From NCBI GenBank assembly GCA_013180625.2, contig SNVD02003440.1, positions 1-64,000 of the forward strand: DNA of 64,000 nucleotides, in the 5' to 3' direction. Within the stretch, counting starts at the first letter, position 1. Every line of letters starts with the position of its first letter. A program made the position numbers and the translations under genes. A model generated the notes under the pieces. It ran no database searches. It saw only the letters and a program-made list of their open reading frames with translations, and was not told the DNA's origin. The DNA comes from Boswellia sacra. Taxonomy: Eukaryota > Streptophyta > Magnoliopsida > Sapindales > Burseraceae. Positions 47,690 to 59,473 of this stretch are shown one piece after another.

Positions 47690-49037
47690 TAACACGTCCA
47701 TAAATAGGATTACTTACCAAGTGTCGAAGTAATAAACCTGGTAAGATCAGGGTCAATCCATAGGGAAGGAAATTTAGTGATACAATAAGCAAAAAGACAA
47801 GATGATATTAAAGATTAATCAAAGTGGAAGGTGGTAGAGCCGACAACTCAAATAAATGAAAATTATTCAAAAGTATTAACTTAGGATAATTGAAGTACAC
47901 AAATAATGAAAAATAACTCAAATGATAATGAAAGCTAAGGTTAGAGGATCTACCCTTGATGTATCAAATAAAGATAAACTAACCCCTTGACAACTCAATT
48001 TGAAACCACATAATCAAAGAGGTTCCAATCGGAAAAGTATGTCGATTAAGCTCACTTTGTTATACGAATTATATCTACTTTATTACCAATACTTATACCA
48101 CTTTTGTAAATGGGTTTAAGTAACCAATGTGTCAATCATTACATGTCTACAACAAATCAATGTTCCTTTACTAGACAAGGGGTGTCAAGATTGATTAAGA
48201 AAATAAATATAAAACATATAAAATAAACAACACAGGAATATGATCTTTAAACACATATTATGGGGTTAGAGAATCCTTATTCTCATATCAAGGGTTTTCA
48301 CCTTAGCAAAAAGAAATTAGTGAAACATAATGCAAGAAAGATAAATAAATATAAGAAGAAAAGAACTACTCATAATATTATAAGAAAGAAAGAACAAAGT
48401 ACAAGAAAGAGCAATGTTAAGAGACCTTAGCCAAGAGACAAGATGGACCTAGCCAAAGACTAAGATGTCTAATGGACCACAAAATTCATCTATTTATAGA
48501 TACACTTGAGGGTAAAAAATGTCAAATTACATGGGAGACAAGTGTAAAATATCTTGTTGACTTGGGTCCAAACACATGAATCAATTTTTACAACAATTTG
48601 GCATAAAAAGATTTAGAATCTTGATGAGGTGCCTTCATAAAACTTGTAGATATTTCTGCCAGCTTTCCAGAAAGCAAAATCTCATACATATTGGATATGT
48701 ATTTCAAAAGTTATGGTCAAGCTAGGTTGAGAGTGTAGACGGATTCATTTCAAGCCCATTTTTGGTCCACAAATCGTATGAATTTCTTGATTCTTGTGAA
48801 ATACAATTTTGTAGACAATTTGATCAGATTTTCACAAAATCAAGATTTGCCAATTCTGATCTATAAATATAAAGTTATGTTTTTATATCGAACCTAAATA
48901 AAAAACTGAAATTAATATGAAACTAAATCAAAATATGCAAAAACTACAAACATGCATAAGTTTAGGAATTTAATGCACTATTAGTGTAATATGATGAATT
49001 GAACTCTTATTAAACATATACATTTAAGTATTCATCA
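47690..49037 (-). repeat. 3' LTR of element A
   Basis: Minus-strand end TGATGAATAC matches the family; the other end has decayed to GGACGTGTTA. It is followed on the right by the polypurine tract CTGGTTGGGAGGTG-like sequence at 49038-49050, so it is a 3' LTR of a minus-strand element. Confidence 0.85.
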
Positions 49038-49335
49038 CACCTCCCAACCAACTTATTGCTAGTCCCTAGCAATTAAAACATTATTATTCAGTAGCTATTT
49101 GTAGAATTTTATATCAAAGGTGGCCATCACTATACTTTCCTTGATTCTATTCAAACAAACAAACTCGCAACCATAATTAATGTTTTTTTCAAATGACTCA
49201 TATACCCTATAGTTAAGATATAAACAAACATTCTTTTCGTGTTCATTTGACACATGGCTATAGGGCTTTCTAGAAAGAAGCCATACTAGTTCTAATATTT
49301 GTTAGGGTTAACATCCTTAGCTAGGGGTCATCTTT

Positions 49336-49372
<37 letters not shown>

Positions 49373-50440
49373 TCTCCCCCTTTCCTTATGTAAGAACAAT
49401 GCATCCTTAACCATGTAACGAGCCTTAGGCTAATGACTCCTAGACCAATTGGCCTTAGGGCATTGGGTTTAAGATGGCCTTATGAGCTTAATAACTCAGG
49501 TTTGAGATGTTTTGTTTTTGCTTAGAAAATTGTGGATAGTGTAATGTTTGATCCTTTTAAGCTTTCTCTTTAATCCATGTAACAAGCTTTGGCCAATAGT
49601 TCCCAAGTGTTAGGGTATTAGGTGTTGAAACACCCCTAAGGCTCAATTGCTCGAATCAAAAAGGCTACGAAACCAAACATTTCCACTATCTGTTATTTAT
49701 TATTTTATTTTTCTTTTTTCTTTTTCCTTCTTCTTCTTCTTCTTCTTTTAAATTTCACCCTCTTTTAGTTGTTATCCTTGACAAAATAAAAGAACTTAGA
49801 TATTGTAACATTTCAATTTGTAACCCACAATCATGCGTCAAGGTATATGTGTGTGTGACAAAGGGTTCATAAATACTTGTTTAATGAGTACATGAGTAAA
49901 CAACTTATTAAACGATAAAGTTATGAGAGTTTATAGATTTGAATAATTTAAAGAAAAGTGAATAATATAACCTCGATATAAATTCAAAAATCAAAACTAA
50001 ATATAACAAGTTAGCTAAAATGAGTCTCAAAATTGCAAAATCAAGACAAAGTAACAAGTCAAATAGAATGGGTTTCAAGAGTTCAAAATTGTACTCCTTA
50101 CTCTGCCATTCTTGATATACTATACCTAGAATGCGTCTCAAGAGAAAATGAACTCCTTACATAGCTACTCTAAATCTAATTGTCTACTTTTTTTTTTTTA
50201 ACAATAATATCAATTATCCCCTCCCCTAACCTGATCAATCCATTGTCCTCAATGTCTAAATGCATCAAAGTAAAGTATAGAAGATATTACCTGAAGCATT
50301 AGTCATTGAAAAGGCACAATCATAAAAAAAAACTTTAAACAAATCCAAAGAAAAGTACAAAAAATGAAATGAATAAACCAAATACAACAGAAGTTATAGG
50401 TGGAATGTCAGATCTGGTTCACACTATTGACCACATGTCC
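49038..50440 (-). other. 3' untranslated region of element A
   Basis: Aligns with 59474-60790 of element B. It contains a degenerate pair of about 190-bp units (GTAACGAGCCTTAGGCTAAT at 49418 and GTAACAAGCTTTGGCCAATA near 49578), a (CT)n microsatellite (about 49341-49374) and a TTC-rich run. No gene; the frame at 49908-50141 is not conserved in B. Confidence 0.6.
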
Positions 50441-52572
50441 TGAACCAGTCTATTTGAACTGTTGCTGGGTCAAGTTCATGGACGACTGTTTGGAAATTAT
50501 CAGTTAACTCATCAATAGTTGAAGCAATGACAAGGATTTGTCACGTCAATTGTGAAATGATGTTTGTTCTGAAGCTTTATTAAGAAAAGATAACAAATCA
50601 TCAAAGAAATTATTGACATTCAACAAATCTATGGTTTATGGTGGATATTTAGCTAGGTCCAGGAGATAATTTGAAAGATTTCTTCTAAGGTGTAAAAACC
50701 TCCTACAGGACTATAAAGGCGTTAGAATAACAAAGCATTCTAACCATGCGTTCATACATGTTGAGACCCTTAATTCCTTCACAATTGTTGTTCTAATGAT
50801 ATTTCCTACAGCTAAAGGTTTAAGAATAATGCCTAAAACTTGGCTTCCTCCTAAATATGTAGTTGTGAACACACTCCCCATTAACCCAAGTGACACATCC
50901 GAAAATAGGATTGCCTCCCAAGTATAGGAGTGTCGAAGTAATAATCCTGGTGAGACCGAGGTCGATCCACGAGGAAGGGGATTTTAGCGTTACAAATTAT
51001 AAGATAAGCAAATATGGTGTGAATAATTCAAAGAAATGACAAGATAATATCAATAAATATGTAAGATGGTAGGCGGTATTACCGACCATTCAAATATAAA
51101 ACAAAAAGCAAGAGGAGGTAAAACCATCCATGGAAATAGGTGGTATAACCAACCATAGTAAATTAAAGAACAATTTCATAAGGTGGTAGAACCTACCATA
51201 GTAAATAAAATAAAAAGTTCATAAACAATAGAATAATTAAAATACAAGAGGAATTAACACAATAACAATGAAGGCTAAGGTTAGGGGATCCGCCCTTGAT
51301 ATTTCAAATAAGGATAATTAACCCATTTTAGTTATATGAATTATATTTGTTTCATTACCAATATTTATACCACTTCTTGTAAATGGGTTCAAGCATCCAA
51401 TGTGCCAATCATCATATGTCTACAACAAATCAAGGTTCCTAACTAGATTCGTGTCGGTAAGGAAGAACCATACATCATCTAGAAAGGATCCAAGCATTTG
51501 ATGTGCCAAGGATTGTCGACAATGGATCAAGACCTCCACTTTACGAGTGGTGTCAAGATTGATTAAGAAATTAAATATAAATCATATTGAATAAACATTA
51601 TAAGATTAAGATTATTAAGCACATATTAAGGGTTAGAGAATCCTTATTCTCATATCAAGGGTTTCAACCCTTTCACCTTAGCAAAAGAGAAATTAGAAGA
51701 ACATTATAATAGAAAGAAAATAAAATGCAAGAAAAAGGAAATTCATTAATAACATAAACACACAAAACACAATACAAGATCCTAGCCAAAGCCAAAATGT
51801 TCCAGCCAAGGCCAAGATGCCCTAATGGGTCACAAGGCACCTCTATTTATAGATACATCCAGGGGCAAACTTGTCAAATTACAAGGGCATAATTGTCAAA
51901 TATTAGTTGTAAATATCTTTGACAATTGGGATCATTAGGCACCGACTTTGACCATCAATTTTGACATCGAAATGTTGTGAATTTTAATCACATGTCTTCA
52001 TGAAAGTTGTAGATATTTCTCTCAGCTTTCTAGAACATATTGATTTGCACAATTTGGATACGTATTTTGAGAGATACGGTCCAAATACTGAGGCCTGGTT
52101 AGACTGGGCCGAGACTGTAGATGGGTTCACTTCAAGCCCAATTTTGGTCCACTAAGAGCCCGAATTTGATGATGCTTGTGAAATGCAATCTTGTATATAA
52201 TTGAATCAGCTTTCCAAAACATTAAGATTTTCATATTCTGATCGATAAATAGAAGTTATGCCCATTTTACCGAACCTACAACAAAACCAAAATTAAGAGA
52301 AATTAATTCCAAAGATGCAAATGCTACAAATATGCTTAAGTTGAGGAATTTAATGACACTATTAATGCAATATGATGAATTAAACTCTTATTAAACATGT
52401 ATATTTAAGTGTTCATCACCAAGGCTACTGCCCCTATATACTAAATTGATTTTTCTCTCAGCTAAAACACTGCCAAGATAGTTTGCTGCTTCCACAAACT
52501 CTCAATTTTTACCAGGGCTGGATCCAAATATACACAAATATTTTGGAATTGATGAACTGAGGCCCCCTCCAT
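50441..52572 (-). pseudogene. LOG: Captured LOG-like gene (cytokinin riboside 5'-monophosphate phosphoribohydrolase), element A copy
   Basis: The N-terminal part is at 52572-52424: ATG at 52572 (MEGAS), NICVY, then, after a frame shift, VEAANYLGSVLAERKINLVY. The solo LTR (50891-52418) splits the SSLGLMG motif. The rest (50890 to about 50441) continues LGLMGSVFTTTYLGGSQVLG, then worn AFIVL, GGFYTLEEIFQIISW and LNIHHKP. These blocks match plant LOG proteins in order. LOG releases free-base cytokinin from its nucleotide. The PGGxGTxxE signature is damaged, and several stops and shifts make it non-functional. No introns interrupt the homology, unlike ordinary plant LOG genes. Confidence 0.85.
50891..52418 (-). 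repeat. Solo LTR of the Athila family, 1528 bp, TSD CCAAG
   Basis: Ends TGATGAACAC and GGATGTGTCA on the minus strand, flanked by CCAAG on both sides (50886-50890 and 52419-52423). There is no primer site or internal sequence. It closely resembles LTR1 (compare 51280-51470 with 6290-6480) but keeps the GGT/ACC quasi-palindrome block. It is a product of LTR-LTR recombination of a recent insertion. Confidence 0.95.
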
Positions 52573-53039
52573 TACTAATCACCCTAGTTCTATGTATATA
52601 AATGAAGGAAATGAGGTGTATTATTTATGGAGTTCGAAAGAGATTACACTGGTTAGAGACATGTTTTCGGTGGGAGTTAATCGATGCACAATTATTATCC
52701 CCGCACTTGTCTCCATTTACATTTATTTTATAGGTAGATGTGCAGTTTTTAGAACAAGCTTAAAATAGAAAAAATAACAGCTGTAATAAAAACAACAAAA
52801 ACAACAACAACAATAACCACTCAAGAAAAATAAAAGAACATATACATGTATACAAGTAGCTACGATTGTAGCTAGCTCACATCTTCCTCTGGTTTTATGT
52901 CCGAAAATGGCTTAAGCACTTTCTATGAGTTAGGGATATACTTCCAATTCAGTTTTCTTATAAACTGGCAAACATAGTTGTTTTAAGTTAGATTCTCGAG
53001 ACTATAACGTTGATGTTCTTTCTTAAATTGTTCCCGTAA
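52573..53039 (-). other. Spacer between the cargo genes in element A
   Basis: No coding region seen; equivalent to 61400-61702 of element B. It could include the LOG-like transcript leader. Confidence 0.4.
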
Positions 53040-53480
53040 ATTAAGAAGTTCATGATGCAAGAGTCTATAAGGATGCATCTCAAGAGTCAATAGGATATTA
53101 TCCAATGACTCCTAACTCAATCCATCTTTATTGAATTGAATTTTATCTTCTTGATTTCAAGGCATAAAACCTAAAGAACAATAATGTTGGTCACAAGTCC
53201 ATCTTGCACATTTGTAACACACTTGGAACATTTTTGCTATGCTGTTTCTAGCATAAGAGCTTTTTCCAAGGCCAGGCAAAAAAAAAAAAAAAATCATTTA
53301 CGGATTCACTGGATAGTCTTACCTTGGTTTCGATCAACCACCGAATTTCAACGGTAAATTCATGAGAGTCAGTGGCTTTAGTCTTTCAAACCTGTTTTGT
53401 AAATGCTTAGCAAAGCATTTTGAGGAAGAGAAGCAAAGTGTGTTTGGAGATTCAAGAGAATGACTTCCATTTTGAAAGAG
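53040..53480 (-). pseudogene. Cys-rich cargo ORF, element A copy (decayed)
   Basis: Translation of the minus strand shows QVCYKCARWTCDQHYCSLGF, close to the motif in elements 1 and B, then QEDKIQF, DGLS and SLDNI blocks with stops between them. An A-run near 53279-53294 (plus strand) marks expansion between the GLG and SY blocks. The Cys pattern C-x2-C-x4-C is kept best in this copy. No functional protein is expected. Confidence 0.7.
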
Positions 53481-54092
53481 AAAAGATGAATGCATGGTTT
53501 TTGTTTAGATAACAGCTTTTACAGAATTGAAAAATTGACTTTAATAGCCATAGAGTACCATATCTGCCACTTGATTGGAAAATAAAATCAAATAAAAGCA
53601 CACAAAAGGAAACAAATGAAAGTAAGAACACTAAAAGAAAATAAAACTCTCACAAGAAAGTAAAGCCAAAAAATAAAAAAATAAAGTATAGAAAGATAAA
53701 ACCTGATTATGATAGTTGGGAACCGCACGAGGAATCTCCTTGAGACACAAAGAGTGAATTACTCATTCCACATAATTCTTCACCCATTGAATTGTTTACT
53801 TAAAAAATTTGCCCATTGGTGATCATTAGAAAAAATGTGCTTTGCCACAAACATTCCTTTGGAGACCTCATAGTCAGATCCTTATTCATTGGGTTGCCTC
53901 TCAATAAGCGCTTGGTTTAATATCGTCAGCCTGACGAATAGAACTTGATAAAGGAACAAAAAAAAATCAAACAACATAAAAAATTTTCTACACTAAACTT
54001 AAAGAAGAATTAAAACAAGAATCAATCCTGATAGACAGGATCATCCAACAGTATTTCTTTCCTTTCTGATGTTACCAATTCCAAAAACAATT
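53481..54092 (-). other. Integrase-to-cargo spacer of element A
   Basis: No gene. It contains about 400 bp (53580-53980) lacking in element 1, including GGGTTGCCTCTCAATAAGCG, a phrase I associate with Athila-like elements. Confidence 0.4.
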
Positions 54093-56890
54093 TCAACCTT
54101 TGGCCATTGACTTTAAACAAATCACCATTTTTTGGGTTTTAAATTTCCACAGCACTATGAGGACAAATAGTATGCAATAGGAATGGTCTTGACCATCTAG
54201 AACATAATTTTCCTTGGAATAAATGCAAACAGAGTTGTACAAAAGAACTTTTTGACCTGTATTGAATGATTTTCTCAAAATATTTTTGTCATGAAAAACT
54301 TTCATTTGCTCTTTGTACACTTTTACACTTTCATATCCATCATTCCTAATTTCATTCAACTCATTGAGATGAAGTTTCCTGCGTGTTCCTGCTTTGTCAA
54401 GAGTAAAATTTTGTTGTTTGATAGCCCAATAAGCTCTATGCTCAAGTTGCACTGGCAAGTGGCAAGTGTTCCCATAACCTAATCAATAAGAGGACATACC
54501 CAGTGATGGTTTGAAAGCAGTTTGGTAGGCCTAAAATGCATCATTAACTCTTAGAGACCAATCTTTACGATTTGCGTTAGCCGTTTTTTCTAAAATTTCT
54601 TTTATCTCCTTATTTGCGAGTTCAACTTCTTAACTTGTTTGTGGGTGATAAGGCGTGGAAGTTTTATAGGTGATTCCATATTTCTTCATTAAATAATCAA
54701 ATGGTTTGTTGCAAAAATGTGTCCCCTCATCACTAATGACAGCTCAAGAAATTCCAAATTGACACCTTAAGAAATTCCAAATTGACACCTTAAGAAATTC
54801 CAAATTGACACAAGATATTTTCTTTCAAGAATTTGATCACTGTTTTGTGATCATTGTTTCGACATAGAATTGCCTCAATTCATTTTGAGACACAATCTAC
54901 TGCAATGAAAATGTAAACAAAACCAAATGATGGTGGGAATGCTCCTATGAAACCAATGCCCCAATAGTAAAAAATTTCAATGACAAGAATAGGATTTAAA
55001 GGCATCATGTTTTGTCTAAAAATGAACCCCAACTTTCAACAATTTTTGCCAGTTTTGAAAAATGCATGGGTAGGCCAATAAAATCCACATTACAAAATCT
55101 TTAAGCTATTTATCTTGATGAGAAATATGCCCCACATTCTTTAGAGTGATAAAATTAATAATACTACTTATCTCATTATCGGATATACATCTTTTAAGTA
55201 TGTCCCAATAAAATTTTTTTAACTCGGACAAAAACTTCTTTTTGTCTTAGGAACTCAATTGATACGACATTTTCCCTGGTGCAAGAAAATTGACAATGTT
55301 AGCAAACCATGGTATTGTAGCAACAAAAAATAAAAATTCATTAGGAAAAGAGTTATTGATGGATGAAGTTTCAAATGATGTCTCCGTTGTTAGTCTTCAC
55401 TGGTGATCTACAACAACATTTTCAACTCCTTTCTTATCCTTTATTATGACGTTAAATTTTGAAGCAACAAGATCCACGGTATCAATTTGGGTTTCACATC
55501 CTGTTTAAACATTAAATATCTAAAAGTAGCACGGATAGTGTAAACTACAATTAAAGAACCAATTAAACAAGATAGAAATTTGTCCAGTGCAAAAACTACC
55601 ATAATTAGTTCTCTTTTACTTCTAGCGTAATTCATTTGTGCATAGTTTAAAATTCTACTTGCATAGTATACCACATAAGGCTTACCTTCATTCCTTTGTC
55701 CTAAGACAATACCAATAACATAATCGCTAGCATCACACATCAACTTAAAAGGCAAGGACCAGTCTGGAGATTATGTGATAGGAGCAGATGTTAGAAGTCC
55801 AATTAGCTTATCAAAAGCATTTTGACATTCTTGAGTCGATTCAAATACAATGTCTTTTACTAAGAGGTTACAAAGAGGTTTAGATATAACACTGAAATTT
55901 TTTATGAACCTCCTATAAATCCTAACAAGTCCTAAGAACGAACGGACTTCTTTAACTATTCTTGGTGGACGCAAATGGGAAATTAGTTCCACTTTTGCTT
56001 TGTCAACTTCAATTCCCTTAGAAGACACCACGTGACCTAGGATAATCCTAAGGTGACCATATATTGACATTTTTCCTAATTCAAAAAAAGACCTTTTTCT
56101 TCACCTCTTTTAAAGACTTTTTCTAAGTTTTCAAGACAATTATCAAAATAATTTCTGAAAATAGTTGAATCATCTGTGAAAACTTCTAAAGGTGACCATA
56201 TATTGACATTTTTCCTAATTCAAAATAAGACCTTTTTCTTCACCTCTTTTAAAGACTTTTTCTAAGTTTTCAAGACAATTATCAAAAGAGATTTTTGAAA
56301 ACAGTTGAATCATCCGTGAAAACTTCTAAATAATGCTCAATCATGTCATTAAAAATTCTTAACATACATCTTTGAAATGTAGCTAGAGCATTACAAAGTC
56401 CTGAAGGCATTCTTCTAAATGTCAAAGTACCAAAAAGGCATGTGAATGTGGTCTTTTCTTGGTCTTCAAGTGCAATAGGAATTTTATAATAACCTTAGTA
56501 GCGATCAAGAAAGCAGTAGTAGGGATGGCCTCCTACTCGTTCTAAAATTTGGTCAAGAAATGGTAAGGGAAAATGATCTTTTCTAGTGACAACATTTAAT
56601 TTCCGATAGTCAACGCACATCCTCTAACTAGATGGGACTTGAGTTGGCAATAATTAACCCTTTTCATTTTCGACTAGTGTAATGTTAGATTTTTTAGATA
56701 TTACTTGTGTAGGGTTCACCCACTTACTATAAAAAATAAGGTAGATAATTCCGACATCAAGTAGTTTAAGACCTTTCACCCTTATTACCCCTTTATATGT
56801 TATTTAGTTTTCTCTAAGGTTGCTAGGATGTTTTAGCATTATCTTTTAAGTGTATTTTATCTGTACAAATTAAAGGATTAATGCCTTTTA
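54093..56890 (-). pseudogene. Pol of element A (RT, RNase H, integrase), decayed
   Basis: Integrase C-terminus at 54093-54458 ([29 protein letters not shown]). Integrase core in broken frames at 54480-55330. RNase H at 55444-55755 ([20 protein letters not shown]). RT/thumb at 55771-56070 (LGHVVSSKGIEVDKAKVELI) and the RT palm up to about 56700 in broken frames. Many stops are present. A 139-bp tandem duplication lies in RT (56052-56190 and 56191-56330), and a 23-bp unit is repeated three times in integrase (about 54746-54815). Confidence 0.85.
56052..56330. repeat. 139-bp tandem duplication in the RT region of element A
   Basis: GGTGACCATATATTGACATT starts both units (56052 and 56191). Units differ at a few positions, so the duplication is not brand new. 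It is not present in element 1. Confidence 0.9.
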
Positions 56891-57928
56891 TCTCTGTAGG
56901 CATTACAAATTTTGCCTATGAGTTGAGGCTCAATGTGAGGCATGGTTGTGAACAGGGTTTTCATGTTGTAGAGTGATTGCGACCACTGTACTATCTAAAA
57001 GCTCATAAAAGACTTAAGGAAACACTGAACAAGCCACAAATGCATGGGAAATAGTGAGTGATGATAGTCCAATCCCTTACTTTTAGACTAAAATACCTTC
57101 ACACTTTCAGAGACAGGTTCGGGAAGTTAGGTACAAGACTAAACCTCACTTGGATGTGAATTTGGCCTATACTCGGGTTTGCTAAGTCAAATGTTTTTAT
57201 ATATTTACTCCGTTGATCCTAATTCATTTTAACACACAACTTATTTTATCTTTATTAACATGTAAAGTGAAAGCACATGATACATCCAAAAAAAAAAAAA
57301 AGGAAGGAAGGAAGGAGAATAGAGTTACATTTCCAAAAAAATATGTGGGAATGGCGAAATGAATTACATCAGCCTTTATGAATGTGGAAAATAAAATAAA
57401 GAGATAAAATAAAAGATGTGGAAATAATCCACTTATGTTCTCCAATCAACCACTACAATGAAATAACATGAACAAATGATATAAAACATACAACAAAGCA
57501 TAACTCAAGCATCAAGAACAATCATTCATGAATTAAAGCATAAATAGGTGAGATAAAACCTAATCAAGTAGCAAATCTGTCACCACTAATGGGAGTCTGC
57601 CTATTACTTCTTCTAATTCACCTAACACAAAGAAAATAACATGACATTGACTTAAAAAAGCATTAAATTCCTAAACATTTAACCTAATCACCATATCATA
57701 TTCATATTATCGTCATACAACCATTCATAAATAATCATGGCAATCACATACAGTAAATGAGATACTATCAAAATAATGACTCCTTAACATCTACAATTAT
57801 GAGTGTGCTATTGTTTATTAACTTTTATTCATTAGGAAATAGAGGAAAAGTGGAAAAGAAGAAAAATGTTTCACCGAATCATGATTCTAATAATCAAGAA
57901 AGACAAGGAAATAAAATATACATAAGTC
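56891..57928 (-). repeat. Tat/Ogre-type LTR fragment
   Basis: From about 56947 (TGTGAACAGGGTTTTCATG) it aligns with the LTR starting at 19319. The primer-site side (56905-56946) is badly worn but alignable. It is cut on the right by element B. Contains (GGAA)n near 57300-57318. No gene; the frame at 57224-57445 is a shadow. Confidence 0.6.
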
Positions 57929-59473
57929 TAACACATAAAAAAAGGATTATCTACCAAGTATAGGAGTGTCGAAGTAATAAACCCAACAAGACCAGATTCG
58001 ATTCACAGAGAAGGAGATTTAGCGGTACAAAATAAAAGATGAGCAAATATGATATGAATAATTCAAATAAATCACAAGATAATATTAACAAATAAAGTAA
58101 AGATGGTAGACGGTACAACCGACCATTCAAATGTAAAACAAAAATAAGAGTTGGTAAAACCAACCATGAAAATAGGTGGTAAAACCTACCACAGCAAATG
58201 AAAGAATAATTTCATAAGCAATAAACAAGAATAAATGGAATAAACAAGTAAGATAAATTAACACGATAACAATGAAAGCTAAGGTTGGGGGATCTATCCT
58301 TGATATATCAAATAAGGATAAATAAGCCAATTATAACTGAATTAGAATCCACATGTCAGGGAGGTTCCAATTAGAAATTATGTCATTTAAGCCCATTTTA
58401 GTTATATGAATTATATCTGTTTCATTACCAATATTTATACCACTTCTTGTAAATGGCTTCAAGCATCCAATGTGTCAATCATCATATGTCTACAACAAAT
58501 GAAGGTTCCTCACCAGACTTATGTCGCTAATGAAGAACCATACAACGTCTAGAAAGGATCCAAACATTTGATGTGTCAAATATTATCTACAATAGATCAA
58601 GACCTCCACTTTACGAGTGGTGCTAAGATTGAAAAAAAAATATGAACCATATAAAAGAAACTAAACAAGATTATGATTAAGCACATATTAAAGGGTTAGA
58701 AAATCCTTATTCTCATATCAAGGGTTTCACCATTTCATCTTAGTAAGAGAGAATTTAGCGAGACATTATCCAAGAAAGAAATAAATGGCAAGAAGAAAAA
58801 AGATTTATTAATAATATTTAGAGAACAAAACACAAGAGAGAAAACACAGTTTTAAGAGATCCCAGCTAAGAGCAAAGATGTCCTAATGGGTCACAATTCA
58901 CGTCTATTTATAGATACATTTAAGGGCAAACTTTTCAAATTACAAGGGAACAATTGTAGAATATCTTGTCAACAATTTGGATTATCATGTGCATCAACTT
59001 TGACCACCAATTTTGACATCGAAATATTTAGAATTTTGATCACATGTCTCCATGAAAGTTGTAGATATTTCTCTTAGCTTTCTAGAACATCTTGAATCAT
59101 ATAATTTGGATTCATATTTTGAGGGGTACAGTTAAAATACGGAGACATGGTTAAGTTGGGTCAGGACTGCAGATGGGTTTGCTTCAAGCCCACTTCTGGT
59201 CCATTAGATGCTTGAATTTCATGATCATTGTGAAAAACAATTTTGTTGGTAATTTAATCAACTTTCCACCAAATCAAGATTTGCACCATTTGGATCTATA
59301 AATATAAAGTTATGCCCATTATACCGAACCTGCAACAAAAATTAAAATTAAGATGAAGCTAATTCAAAAGATGCAAAGACTACAAAAATGCTTAAGTTAA
59401 GGAATTTATGACACCATTAGTATAATATGATGAATTAAGCTCTTATTGAACATATATATTTAAGTGTTCATCC
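57929..59473 (-). repeat. 3' LTR of element B (1545 bp)
   Basis: Family LTR with worn tips (GGATGAACAC and TTATGTGTTA on the minus strand). It includes the quasi-palindrome block near 58108-58195 and a TATA-type box near 58903. Confidence 0.85.

Larger units (their letters stand above)
47690..56890 (-). mobile_element. Element A: 5'-truncated Athila-family element with cargo genes
   Basis: On the minus strand the order is RT, RNase H, integrase, Cys-rich ORF, LOG-like sequence, 3' untranslated region, polypurine tract and 3' LTR (49037-47690). The 5' part (gag, protease, 5' LTR) is missing; homology stops at about 56890 in the protease-RT linker, against a Tat-type LTR fragment. Many stops and internal duplications show it is old. 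A younger solo LTR (50891-52418) is inserted in its LOG segment. Confidence 0.88.

Noticed and set aside
49341..49380. Regulatory (CT)n element
   Set aside because: Simple microsatellite in the untranslated end of a dead element; not conserved in element B.
51060..51215. CRISPR-like short palindromic repeats
   Set aside because: Plant LTR context, variable spacing, no unique spacers and no cas genes.
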